From an uncultured Pseudogracilibacillus sp. (GTDB lineage: Bacteria; Bacillota; Bacilli; Bacillales; Amphibacillaceae), in the NCBI GenBank assembly GCA_937974845.1, contig CALJVC010000055.1:1-26878 (forward strand): a DNA stretch of 26,878 nt, given 5' to 3'. The translations under genes and the position numbers were made by a program. The notes below the pieces were generated by a model. It was given only the letters and a program-made list of their open reading frames with translations. It was not told the DNA's origin and did not search any database. This document shows, one piece after another, positions 8,234-15,600 of this stretch. The first letter of the stretch is position 1. Every line of letters starts with the position of its first letter.

Positions 8234-8610
8234 TATTTCACCTTCTTTTCTTTAGCTAGATCCGGACGAAGTTGTACAGCATTATTTAAGTAAACATGTT
8301 CAACTTCCTGTTGGTTAAGGCTTGTATTGGCAACGAGCATAATTCGAATACATCGTTCCAAACTATTTGGTACATCAATTTCCTTCATGCACATCACCGG
8401 GACGTGTCTCCAGCCTTCAATTCGCCGACTCACCTTCGCTGGAAAAACGGCATTTAAATCGTCTGTTACCGAAAAGAAAACATGGGATATTTGCTCCGGT
8501 TTTAGCTTGTTTTTTTCAATCATCGTTCGAACAAGCTTCTCCGTTTCCTCTAGGATTTCCTTTTCTTCATTTTTCGTCACTGTTGTTGCACCACGAAAGC
8601 CTCGTATCAC
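8233..8610 (-). CDS. aroH: Chorismate mutase, AroH type
   Basis: This enzyme rearranges chorismate to prephenate, the branch point to tyrosine and phenylalanine. Its fold is the trimeric AroH class, recognised by IRGFRGATTV at the start, VFPAKVSRRIEGWRHVPVMC in the middle and VYLNNAVQLRPDL at the end. I place the start at the GTG at 8610 (125 aa). That GTG overlaps the aroB stop as GTGA and lies about 11 bases after AAAGGAG, and the protein then begins like B. subtilis AroH. A GTG at 8622 is also in frame but overlaps the ribosome binding site itself. Confidence 0.94.
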   Translation of the reverse strand: MIRGFRGATTVTKNEEKEILEETEKLVRTMIEKNKLKPEQISHVFFSVTDDLNAVFPAKVSRRIEGWRHVPVMCMKEIDVPNSLERCIRIMLVANTSLNQQEVEHVYLNNAVQLRPDLAKEKKVK

Positions 8611-9683
8611 GTCTCGATCCACTCCTTTGCAAATGCTTGAAGATACGTTAGAATTTCTTCTTCTGTAAAATCTACAATAATCGGTTTGCCTATCTTTTCT
8701 AATAGAACCATTTGAATGGCTCCAGCGCTCGCCTTTTTATCTAATTTCATCGTTTCTACCAAGGCCGATAATTGTAAATCCCAAAGCGTTATCGGATAAT
8801 TATTCTCTGTTAACCATGCTTTAAAGCCTGCTATTCCTAAATCAATATCGGAATAAGCTTCGCTTACTTGAAGAGCAAAAAGCATTCCAATAGCAACTGC
8901 TTCTCCATGGGTAACCGTTCCGTATTGTAAATTAGCTTCGATTGCATGGGCTAAAGTGTGACCGAAATTTAAATATTTACGAACGTTCGATTCCTTTTCA
9001 TCAGCCTCGACAATAGACGCTTTAATCCGAATACCTTGGTATAGATGCCCGATTACTTCAATTTCTTTTATATTATTTAAATTTTTCGACAATAACTCCG
9101 ACAAGAGCGCCTCATCTTGTATGTAAGCCTCTTTAATAATTTCTGCATAACCTGAACGTATTTCGTGTTCTGGTAATGTTGTTAAAGTATCTACATCGTA
9201 AATGACGGCCTTCGGAGGATAAAAAGCTCCGATTAAATTTTTTCCTAACTCATGGTTTATGGCTACTTTCCCACCGACACTACTATCATGGGCTAAAATG
9301 GTAGTAGGTATCTGTATATAATCAATACCACGCATAAAGGTTGCAGCGACAAAACCAGCTAAATCCCCGACTACCCCACCACCTAAAGCTAGAATCAAAG
9401 AATTCCGATCTAAAGAAGCTTCTAAACAAGCGGTCTGTAGGCGGTAATACTGTTCAATACTTTTCGAACTTTCACCACTAGGAATAACATATTCAAATAC
9501 TTGGGCAAAGGGAGCGACACTTTCTTTTACAATGTCTAAATATAAGGGAGCTACATGATCATCGGTAATGATCATCAGCTTCCCGTATTTCTTTGGCAAG
9601 AATTCCTGCACGTTTGAAAGCAATTCTCGCCCAATATAAACATTGTATGCGTGGGTTGAAGTTTGAATTTCTAACTTTTCCAT
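8607..9683 (-). CDS. aroB: 3-dehydroquinate synthase
   Basis: This enzyme converts DAHP to 3-dehydroquinate, the second step of the shikimate pathway, with NAD and a divalent metal. The 358-aa protein shows the NAD-binding GGGVVGDLAGF and the family signature IPTTILAHDSSVGGKVAIN. Metal ligands are expected at the conserved E in the SGYAEIIK segment and at the histidines in FGHTLAHAIE and TVTHGEAV. The ATG follows the aroC stop directly (TAAATG), with GCGAGGG as ribosome binding site inside aroC. Its own stop overlaps the aroH start. Confidence 0.96.
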   Translation of the reverse strand: MEKLEIQTSTHAYNVYIGRELLSNVQEFLPKKYGKLMIITDDHVAPLYLDIVKESVAPFAQVFEYVIPSGESSKSIEQYYRLQTACLEASLDRNSLILALGGGVVGDLAGFVAATFMRGIDYIQIPTTILAHDSSVGGKVAINHELGKNLIGAFYPPKAVIYDVDTLTTLPEHEIRSGYAEIIKEAYIQDEALLSELLSKNLNNIKEIEVIGHLYQGIRIKASIVEADEKESNVRKYLNFGHTLAHAIEANLQYGTVTHGEAVAIGMLFALQVSEAYSDIDLGIAGFKAWLTENNYPITLWDLQLSALVETMKLDKKASAGAIQMVLLEKIGKPIIVDFTEEEILTYLQAFAKEWIET

Positions 9684-10850
9684 TTAAAACCCTCGCAATT
9701 CTTCACGGTAGTTTTCTAGTTCTCGTTTTAATTGTGGGAAAGAATCGCTCGTAAATTGTTCTGTAATTGCTTTAGCTAACTCGAAAGCGACGACATGTTC
9801 CATTACTACACTTGCCGCAGGTACCGCACAGGCATCGGAACGTTCGATACTTGCATTGAAAGGCTCTTTCGTTTCTATATCGACACTTTGAAGGGGCTTA
9901 TACAGGGTAGGAATTGGTTTCATGACACCTTTAATAACAAGGGGCATACCTGTTGTCATCCCACCTTCGAAACCTCCTAAACGGTTAGTTCGTCGATAGT
10001 AGCCGCGTTCTTCTGACCATAAAATTTCATCATGGACTTCACTACCATTTCTTCTAGCCGCTTCAAAACCAATACCAATCTCTACACCTTTGAAGGCATT
10101 GATACTCATAACAGCTTGGGCTAGTTTGCCATCAAGTTTGCGGTCATAATGTACATAGGAGCCGATTCCTGCAGGCATACCTTCAACATAAACTTCACAA
10201 ACTCCGCCGATAGAGTCCCCATCGGCCTTCGCTTGATCGATAGCATCCATCATCGCCTGTTCAACCGATTCATCGAGCACACGAACAGGAGAAGCTTCGG
10301 ATATTTCCATTCTTTCTTGGATCGTTAACTCAGGACGCTCAGCTGCCTGGATGCCAGCGATCTCCTTTACGTAGCCACTGACTTCTATACCTAATTGACG
10401 GAGCATAATTTTTGCGACTGATCCCGCCGCTACTCGAACCGTCGTTTCCCGTGCACTTGAACGTTCTAAAACATTTCTCATATCCCGATGACCATACTTT
10501 AGTGCTCCGTTTAAATCAGCATGTCCTGGTCGCGGACGGGAAACGACTCGACGAATTTTTGCATCTTCTTCGAGGGGTTCCTCCCCCATAATATCGGTCC
10601 AACTTTTAAAATCATCATTGACAACCTCAAGGGCAATTGGTGAGCCTAGAGTGTAACCGTGACGTACACCGCTCGTAATTTCGACAAGGTCTTTTTCAAT
10701 CTGCATTCTTCGACCGCGACCATGTCCCTTCTGCCGCCGTAGTAATGATTCATCTATATCTTCCTTACGAATTGGCATACGGGCTGGTACACCTTCTATA
10801 ATCGTTGTTAATTTTTTCCCGTGTGATTCACCAGCTGTTAAATAACGCAT
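9684..10850 (-). CDS. aroC: Chorismate synthase
   Basis: This enzyme makes chorismate from EPSP by a 1,4-elimination that needs reduced FMN. The 388-aa protein contains the family signatures GESHGKKLT near the start, RPGHADLNGALKYGHRD and RSSARETTVRVAAGSVAK in the middle, and GFEGGMTTGMPLVIKG and RSDACAVPAASVV near the end. The ATG is preceded by AGAAAGGGGAAC. It follows cheR by 18 bases, so it is likely transcribed with it, and leads the aromatic cluster. B. subtilis calls this gene aroF. Chorismate also feeds menaquinone synthesis, linking it to menG and qcrABC in this window. Confidence 0.97.
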   Translation of the reverse strand: MRYLTAGESHGKKLTTIIEGVPARMPIRKEDIDESLLRRQKGHGRGRRMQIEKDLVEITSGVRHGYTLGSPIALEVVNDDFKSWTDIMGEEPLEEDAKIRRVVSRPRPGHADLNGALKYGHRDMRNVLERSSARETTVRVAAGSVAKIMLRQLGIEVSGYVKEIAGIQAAERPELTIQERMEISEASPVRVLDESVEQAMMDAIDQAKADGDSIGGVCEVYVEGMPAGIGSYVHYDRKLDGKLAQAVMSINAFKGVEIGIGFEAARRNGSEVHDEILWSEERGYYRRTNRLGGFEGGMTTGMPLVIKGVMKPIPTLYKPLQSVDIETKEPFNASIERSDACAVPAASVVMEHVVAFELAKAITEQFTSDSFPQLKRELENYREELRGF

Positions 10851-10868
10851 CGACTGTTCCCCTTTCTC

Positions 10869-11648
10869 TTACTCCATTTTCTCATAAAAAAAGGTGTCAA
10901 AAAGCTCAAATTGATATTCCTTTGGATTAAAGATTTGTTCGGTGCTTCCGACAAATAAAATACCTTTCGGGCGAAGCGATTGACTTAAATTTTGATAAAT
11001 TTTATTCTTAGCTTCATCAGTAAAATAAATTAAAACGTTACGACACACGATTAAATCCATATTTCTCGGATAACGATCCTTTAATAAATCATGTTGTTTA
11101 AAGGTGATTGACTCCTTCATCCGAGGGTCGATTACAAACCTTCCGTTTTGCTTTGAAAAATATTTAGTTTTTTTATGGGAAGGTAGGTCCTTTAAGTCTT
11201 GCTCATCATACATCCCTTTTTTTGCTGCTTCAAGAACTTTTTCATCGATATCGGTAGCTAATATATTAGCCCTTACTTGCGGAAAGTGCTCCTTTAACAT
11301 GATTGCTAAACTATAGGGTTCCTCACCTGTAGAACAGGCAGCGCTCCAAATCTCTAACGGCCTATGTTTTTTCTCCTCGATTAACTTAGGAAAAACCTTT
11401 TCCCTTAACACATCCCATCGACGGGGGTTACGATAAAATTCTGAAACATTAATCGTAATACGGTCGATAAATTCTTCCCGTAATTCAGGATCCTGCTTAA
11501 TTGCTTCAAAGTATGTATCGAAGGTACTAAAACCACGTTTATTCCGTAAGGATGTTAATCGTCTGCGCATTTGCGCTTCCTTGTAACTATATAAGTCGAT
11601 GTCCAAAAGTTGATGGACCTTCGCAATAAAGCGTTCGTAATCAGCCAC
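10869..11648 (-). CDS. cheR: Chemotaxis protein methyltransferase CheR
   Basis: This enzyme methylates glutamates of chemoreceptors using S-adenosylmethionine, setting adaptation. The 259-aa protein has a short helical N-terminal part (about residues 1-75) and a SAM-binding domain with WSAACSTGEEPYSLA and the later DLIVCRNVLIYF segment. The start is GTG, seven bases after GGGGAG. As in B. subtilis it sits alone from other chemotaxis genes, between ndk and aroC. Its presence, with motI/ypfA elsewhere in the window, implies that the organism is motile. Confidence 0.95.
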   Translation of the reverse strand: MADYERFIAKVHQLLDIDLYSYKEAQMRRRLTSLRNKRGFSTFDTYFEAIKQDPELREEFIDRITINVSEFYRNPRRWDVLREKVFPKLIEEKKHRPLEIWSAACSTGEEPYSLAIMLKEHFPQVRANILATDIDEKVLEAAKKGMYDEQDLKDLPSHKKTKYFSKQNGRFVIDPRMKESITFKQHDLLKDRYPRNMDLIVCRNVLIYFTDEAKNKIYQNLSQSLRPKGILFVGSTEQIFNPKEYQFELFDTFFYEKME

Positions 11649-11682
11649 GTACTTGCTCCCCTTATATAAGCTATAATAGAAA

Positions 11683-11709
11683 GCCTCCGTTACAATAACA
11701 GAGGCCTTT
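11683..11709 (-). terminator. Probable weak terminator after ndk
   Basis: Arms GCCTC-x-GTTA (11683-11692) and TAAC-x-GAGGC (11696-11705) pair over nine base pairs with one internal mismatch and a 3-nt loop. The minus-strand tail is TTTCTATTATA, a poor T tract. It lies nine bases past the ndk stop and may let some transcription through into cheR and the aro genes, since only about 30 bases remain before the cheR start. Confidence 0.6.
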
Positions 11710-11717
11710 AGACATTA

Positions 11718-12164
11718 TTAATAAATCCACGTTTGATCTTGCTTGTCGTAAGTAACTAACTCTTCTTCTTTAAAGAAAAGATTAATTTCTCTTTCTGCAC
11801 TTTCTTTAGAGTCGGAACCATGGATAATGTTCTTACCAACCGTTACACCAAAATCTCCACGGATAGAACCTGGGTTCGCTTCGGCAGGGTTCGTAGCACC
11901 GATCATCGTACGTGCTGTAGAAATTACCTCTTCTCCTTCCCAAACCATCGCAAAGACAGGTCCAGATGTAATAAAGTCTACTAATTCACCAAAGAATGGA
12001 CGTTCCTTATGTTCGGCATAATGGGTTTCCGCTAACTCTTGGGAAACTTGCATAAGTTTTGCACCAACTAATTTAAAACCCTTTTGTTCGAAACGTTTCA
12101 CTACTTCACCGATAACGTTTCGCTGTACACCGTCAGGTTTAACCATAATAAATGTTTTTTCCAT
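11718..12164 (-). CDS. ndk: Nucleoside diphosphate kinase
   Basis: This enzyme moves phosphate between nucleoside tri- and diphosphates through a phospho-histidine. The 148-aa protein carries the family signature NIIHGSDS with catalytic H115, and MVKPDGVQRN at the start. The ATG is preceded by GAGGAGAAGG. It lies between hepT and cheR, as in B. subtilis, with its own promoter (12218-12246) and a weak terminator. Confidence 0.97.
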   Translation of the reverse strand: MEKTFIMVKPDGVQRNVIGEVVKRFEQKGFKLVGAKLMQVSQELAETHYAEHKERPFFGELVDFITSGPVFAMVWEGEEVISTARTMIGATNPAEANPGSIRGDFGVTVGKNIIHGSDSKESAEREINLFFKEEELVTYDKQDQTWIY

Positions 12165-12217
12165 ATGTACCTTCTCCTCTATTACAATCTTATATTTTAT
12201 TTATTTTTGTCCTTAAA

Positions 12218-12246
12218 ATTTTATCAAATAATTTTACATAATACAA
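12218..12246 (-). promoter_or_regulatory. Candidate sigma-A promoter of ndk
   Basis: On the minus strand TTGTAT (12241-12246) and TAAAAT (12218-12223) are 17 bases apart, and TGA directly before TAAAAT makes an extended -10. The leader would be about 47 nt. The stretch between hepT and ndk is otherwise AT-rich and shows no clear terminator for hepT. Confidence 0.5.
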
Positions 12247-12283
12247 TTAAACCTATCTTCTATGAGCTACTCTACAAGCTTTG

Positions 12284-13261
12284 TTAAAAGTTTCGTTTGC
12301 CAATCATGTTAGCAATGATTTGCAAGGCTGTCTTTGCCTTTTGCTTCGGTAACTTTTTCAAGACTGCATTAGCCTTTTCTAAATATAAGTTACTTAACAT
12401 ATAGGAGCGCTCGATTGCATCGGTCTTTTGAAGCAAGAGCAACAACTCATCAATATCTTCCTGCCTTACTTGACTCGGCTCTTTAAATAGTACTTCTAAT
12501 CGTTCTTTAAAAGCAGGTTCCTCCATTGCGCAAAGTACAGGCAAAGTTATATTTCCTTGCAATAAATCACTACCTGTCGGCTTACCCAATTGTTCAGGTG
12601 AAGCCGTTATATCTAATATATCATCGATAATTTGGAAAGACATACCAACGTAATAACCATACTGGTATAGGTAACGTACATATTCCCGTTTCGCTCCGCC
12701 AGCTATTGCTCCTAGTTTGCAACTTGTTGCAATTAGCAAGGCTGTTTTCCTTTTAATTCGCTGTAAATAAGTACGTAAATTTTGTTCCAAATTATATTGA
12801 TCCCGTAATTGATCAAATTCTCCTTCAACGAGTTTAACTAAAGTTTTAGAGAGCACTTGATGTAACTCGACATCTTCGATTGTCGTAACTACTTCTAAGG
12901 CCCGCGCTAAAATGTAATCCCCGGTATACATCGCAATACGGTTATCGTACGTATGTTTAATCGTAGGATGGCCACGTCGAAGGGTAGCATCATCAACGAC
13001 ATCATCGTGCACTAAGGTCGCCATATGAATCAATTCTAAGGCAACAGCTACCGCTTGGATATCTTTCGGATCTCGTTCTTCTTTACCAAATTGACTGGAT
13101 AATAAAACAAAAACCGGACGGATGCGTTTCCCGCCAGCCTCAATCAATTGCAATGAACTTTTTCGAAAGATTGGATGTTCTGCATCGATGGAATCTTTTA
13201 GTGCTTCTTCAATTTCTTCTAGTTCTTTTTTAAACGGTTCATAAAGTGATTTTAATCTCAT
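12284..13261 (-). CDS. hepT: Heptaprenyl diphosphate synthase, catalytic subunit (component II)
   Basis: This subunit extends farnesyl diphosphate with isopentenyl diphosphate to the C35 side chain of menaquinone-7, together with HepS. The two aspartate-rich motifs are DDVVD (residues 86-90) and DDILD (213-217), with the basic GGKRIRP segment before the first and QIIDDILD at the second. An in-frame GTG at 13270 lies within the ribosome binding site AAAGGTG. The ATG at 13261, six bases after it, is the better start and gives 325 aa. It is the last gene of hepS-menG-hepT. Confidence 0.95.
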   Translation of the reverse strand: MRLKSLYEPFKKELEEIEEALKDSIDAEHPIFRKSSLQLIEAGGKRIRPVFVLLSSQFGKEERDPKDIQAVAVALELIHMATLVHDDVVDDATLRRGHPTIKHTYDNRIAMYTGDYILARALEVVTTIEDVELHQVLSKTLVKLVEGEFDQLRDQYNLEQNLRTYLQRIKRKTALLIATSCKLGAIAGGAKREYVRYLYQYGYYVGMSFQIIDDILDITASPEQLGKPTGSDLLQGNITLPVLCAMEEPAFKERLEVLFKEPSQVRQEDIDELLLLLQKTDAIERSYMLSNLYLEKANAVLKKLPKQKAKTALQIIANMIGKRNF

Positions 13262-13308
13262 TCTGTTCACCTTTACTCAATACTTGTCACGACTCAACCT
13301 TCTTTAAT

Positions 13309-14013
13309 TTATTTTGTCGCCAAATGCATCGCAGCAACGCCACCGCTATAGCCTTTTACTTGTACAGAGGTGAATCCAACTTTTAAGAATAATTGCTTTA
13401 GTTCTTCCTTATCTGGAAAGCTCCGGGCTGACTCGTGGAGCCAGGCATACTCATCGTAGCTTTTTGCAAAAATCTTTCCAAAAAGCGGCATGATAAAGCG
13501 GAAATAAAAATAATACAACTGGCGATACCCAATTAAAGTTGGCTGGGAAGTTTCCAAACAAACCGCCTTTCCCCCGGGCTTTAGCACACGATACATTTCG
13601 CTTAACACTTGTTCATAGTCCGGCACATTCCGTAGACCAAAACCAATCGTCACGTAATCGAAGGTTTCATCCTCAAAAGGTAGGTCCATTGCATCGCCAT
13701 GGATAAAGGTAAGATTGTTAGCCTGTCGTTCGTCTTGCTTCTCCTTAGCTACTTCTAGCATATTTTCACTAAAATCTAAGCCGATTACCTTACCTTCAGC
13801 GCCTACCGCTTCCGAAATCGACAGGGCCCAGTCACCGGTTCCAGTACAAACATCTAGAGCCGTTGCCCCTTCTTCGACGGCCATCCGTTTCATAACGTCC
13901 TTCCGCCAGGCACGATGTTGGTTGAACGATATAATGGAATTCATTTTATCGTATTTTTCAGATATATTTTGAAAAACATTATGAACTTTTTCAGCTTTTT
14001 GATTATCTTTCAT
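13309..14013 (-). CDS. menG: Demethylmenaquinone methyltransferase (MenG/UbiE family)
   Basis: This enzyme adds the ring methyl group in the last step of menaquinone synthesis, using S-adenosylmethionine. The 234-aa protein shows SAM-binding motif I ALDVCTGTGDWA (residues 52-63), then the family segments DYVTIGFGLRNVPD and YRVLKPGGKAVCLETSQP. The ATG has GAAGAAGG seven bases upstream, formed by the last codons of hepS. The hepS stop is only two bases away. It lies between the two heptaprenyl synthase subunits, which supply the side chain of its substrate. Confidence 0.96.
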   Translation of the reverse strand: MKDNQKAEKVHNVFQNISEKYDKMNSIISFNQHRAWRKDVMKRMAVEEGATALDVCTGTGDWALSISEAVGAEGKVIGLDFSENMLEVAKEKQDERQANNLTFIHGDAMDLPFEDETFDYVTIGFGLRNVPDYEQVLSEMYRVLKPGGKAVCLETSQPTLIGYRQLYYFYFRFIMPLFGKIFAKSYDEYAWLHESARSFPDKEELKQLFLKVGFTSVQVKGYSGGVAAMHLATK

Positions 14014-14015
14014 AT

Positions 14016-14783
14016 CTATCCTTCTTCCACTAATGATAACAAGATAGGATGATCACTTCTATCTTCTAATTGTCGACTATCTACTGCCCCTTGACAAGTT
14101 AGAGCTTTTAACTGTCTTTCTTGGGCTTCGATTTCTTTTTGAATTGCTTCAATCATCGATGGTTCGTTTAGCTCTATCTGCTTTCGCAATACATATTCTT
14201 TAATGTAACTAAATTGATCTTTTTGTATTTGTGCTTTTTCTTGAGTCAACTTATTTAGAAGCAAGGAATGCGAAATATAATCTAAATAAGTAACGGGCAG
14301 GTTGAAGTACTTACCGACGCTAGTAAAAAGTGATGCCTCAATGGTCGAATACGTATCCATCAATTCTTCCCAAGTCCTTATTTCAAATTGGTAAAGCCTT
14401 ATTTTTTCTTCATTAACTTGCTTGATTGCCTTAGCAATAATTTGAATTAGACGTATTTCTTTTAATTTAGCTAAAGACTGGTAATAAAGGCTACTATAGT
14501 AATCACCCGCCAAGACGGATAATTGTCTTTCTAGTTCCTCGGATAAGGGTTCTTGATCTACAGTGACCCTTTCGTGAGTATCTAAAGCAATTTGTACCAA
14601 CATAATTGAAACCATTTGTTCATACTTTTCTTCCTCAGTGAGCGCTACCTGGTGGAAAAGCAATGATAAAAGATCCAGCTTTTTCGTATCGATAAAGGGT
14701 GGATGCATATGCTGGTTTACAAAGGTGTGGTACATTTTATTTTCTAGCTTTTGTCTTAATTTTTCACTACTCATAGAAGACAC
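14016..14783 (-). CDS. hepS: Heptaprenyl diphosphate synthase, regulatory subunit (component I)
   Basis: This 255-aa helical protein is the non-catalytic partner of HepT; in the family it helps set product length and activity. It lacks aspartate-rich prenyltransferase motifs, as expected. The identity rests on length, on position directly before menG-hepT, and on family-like stretches such as SLYYQSLAKLKEIRLIQ and YFNLPVTYLDYIS. The start is GTG at 14783, six bases after AGGTGG; an ATG nine bases downstream is too far from that site. In B. subtilis mtrA and mtrB precede it; here its leader follows the hbs terminator directly. Confidence 0.92.
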   Translation of the reverse strand: MSSMSSEKLRQKLENKMYHTFVNQHMHPPFIDTKKLDLLSLLFHQVALTEEEKYEQMVSIMLVQIALDTHERVTVDQEPLSEELERQLSVLAGDYYSSLYYQSLAKLKEIRLIQIIAKAIKQVNEEKIRLYQFEIRTWEELMDTYSTIEASLFTSVGKYFNLPVTYLDYISHSLLLNKLTQEKAQIQKDQFSYIKEYVLRKQIELNEPSMIEAIQKEIEAQERQLKALTCQGAVDSRQLEDRSDHPILLSLVEEG

Positions 14784-14823
14784 ATCGAACCACCTATACT
14801 TTCTTCATCAAATATTACTTTTA

Positions 14824-14832
14824 AGTATAACA
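14824..14832 (-). promoter_or_regulatory. Second candidate promoter of hepS (extended -10)
   Basis: On the minus strand TGT-TATACT forms an extended -10 about 40 bases before the hepS GTG, without a recognisable -35. It would give a leader of roughly 34 nt. Confidence 0.35.
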
Positions 14833-14889
14833 TAATTTATGTAGAACAATGACTATTTCGTATCATTATAATTAACATTCACCTTAATT

Positions 14890-14918
14890 ACTATCACTCA
14901 TTTTATAAGCAAAGTCAA
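14890..14918 (-). promoter_or_regulatory. Candidate sigma-A promoter of hepS-menG-hepT
   Basis: On the minus strand TTGACT (14913-14918, one mismatch) and GATAGT (14890-14895, two mismatches) are 17 bases apart. Transcription would start near 14883 and give a leader of about 100 nt. Confidence 0.45.
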
Positions 14919-14965
14919 TTCATTTGAGCATAGTAATAAACCAAGAAAGAATTTTTATACAAAAT

Positions 14966-14995
14966 AAAAAAAGAGTACGTAATGTACCCTTTTTT
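14966..14995 (-). terminator. Terminator of hbs
   Basis: GTAC (14975-14978) pairs with GTAC (14984-14987) around a 5-nt loop. After one mismatch the stem continues as AAAAAAG against CTTTTTT. The minus-strand product ends in a long T run. It lies 25 bases beyond the hbs stop. Confidence 0.85.
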
Positions 14996-15019
14996 ATTTA
15001 TGACGCTCTATGTAGCTTT

Positions 15020-15295
15020 TTAGCCGCGAACTGCGTCTCGTAGAGCCTTTCCTGCTTTAAAAGCTGGAACTTTGCTCGCTGGAATTTGAATTTCTTCTCC
15101 AGTTTGCGGGTTACGACCCTTACGCGCTTTACGTTCACGTACTTCAAAATTACCGAAACCGATAATTTGGACTTTTTCACCTTCGCTTAGTGAATCCATG
15201 ACAGTTTCAAAGACTGCATCTACAGCTTTTGCGGCATCTTTCTTTGATAAATCCGTTTTTTCTGCTACGGCGTTTACTAAATCTGTTTTGTTCAT
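15020..15295 (-). CDS. hbs: DNA-binding protein HU (HBsu)
   Basis: This 91-aa nucleoid protein binds DNA without strict sequence preference and is the major HU of Bacillus. It shows the family segments IGFGNFEVRERKARKG and GRNPQTGEE, the latter being the DNA-binding arm region. The true start is the ATG at 15295, giving MNKTDLV as in B. subtilis. An in-frame GTG three codons upstream lies inside the ribosome binding site GGAGGTG. Strong Shine-Dalgarno, own promoter and own terminator fit a highly expressed single-gene unit. Confidence 0.97.
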   Translation of the reverse strand: MNKTDLVNAVAEKTDLSKKDAAKAVDAVFETVMDSLSEGEKVQIIGFGNFEVRERKARKGRNPQTGEEIQIPASKVPAFKAGKALRDAVRG

Positions 15296-15416
15296 GATAT
15301 TCACCTCCTCTTTGCTTACAAAATGACTTGCTCACACATAATTCAAGCTATATTCATTTGTTCACCAATCAACTTGCTTTTATACGTAAAAAACAAATTA
15401 ATTGATGATAAAGCTT

Positions 15417-15445
15417 ATACTAACCGACTTTACAGCAAAATTCAA
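15417..15445 (-). promoter_or_regulatory. Candidate sigma-A promoter of hbs
   Basis: On the minus strand TTGAAT (15440-15445) and TAGTAT (15417-15422) are 17 bases apart, each matching four of six consensus positions. Transcription would start near 15410, giving a leader of about 115 nt. Phased repeats lie directly upstream of the -35. Confidence 0.45.
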
Positions 15446-15448
15446 TAC

Positions 15449-15498
15449 TTTATCGAGAATTTATCGACTTTTTAACGATATTATTGAATTTTTGTCGA
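15449..15498. repeat. Row of five TTTATCGA-like 8-mers
   Basis: On the plus strand TTTATCGA occurs at 15449 and 15460, TTTAACGA at 15471, ATTATTGA at 15480 and TTTGTCGA at 15491. Spacings are 11, 11, 9 and 11 bases, about one helical turn. The first two copies are exact, the third and fifth differ by one base, the fourth by two. The row begins four bases upstream of the hbs -35 element. Confidence 0.65.
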
Positions 15499-15567
15499 AT
15501 TTCGCTAAATATGCGCTACGTTCAGTTCTATCTTAAACAAAGAGAGGTGTTCTTTCAAGGTGATAGG

Positions 15568-15600
15568 GAAAAATAAATAACAGCATATTTCAGCTGTTAT
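15568..15600 (-). terminator. Terminator of spoIVA, overlapping its stop codon
   Basis: ATAACAGC (15577-15584) pairs with GCTGTTAT (15593-15600) around an 8-nt loop. The minus-strand tail is TTTATTTTT. The upstream arm includes the spoIVA stop codon at 15597-15599. Confidence 0.8.

Larger units (their letters stand above)
15296..15596. other. Gene-free stretch upstream of hbs
   Basis: No gene is visible in these 301 bases. They hold the hbs ribosome binding site, a candidate sigma-A promoter (15417-15445), a row of five related 8-mers just upstream of it (15449-15498), and most of the spoIVA terminator. A CATATTTA octamer (minus strand, 15506-15513) equals the -10 of the spoIVA sigma-E promoter, but no fitting -35 accompanies it. 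Confidence 0.75.

Noticed and set aside
8327..8668. Plus-strand frames across aroH
   Set aside because: They are antisense to aroH and the aroB end, low-complexity Ser/Phe-rich, and lack start signals.
14998..15180. 60-codon minus-strand frame overlapping hbs
   Set aside because: It is an out-of-frame shadow of the hbs C-terminal half, highly basic by chance.
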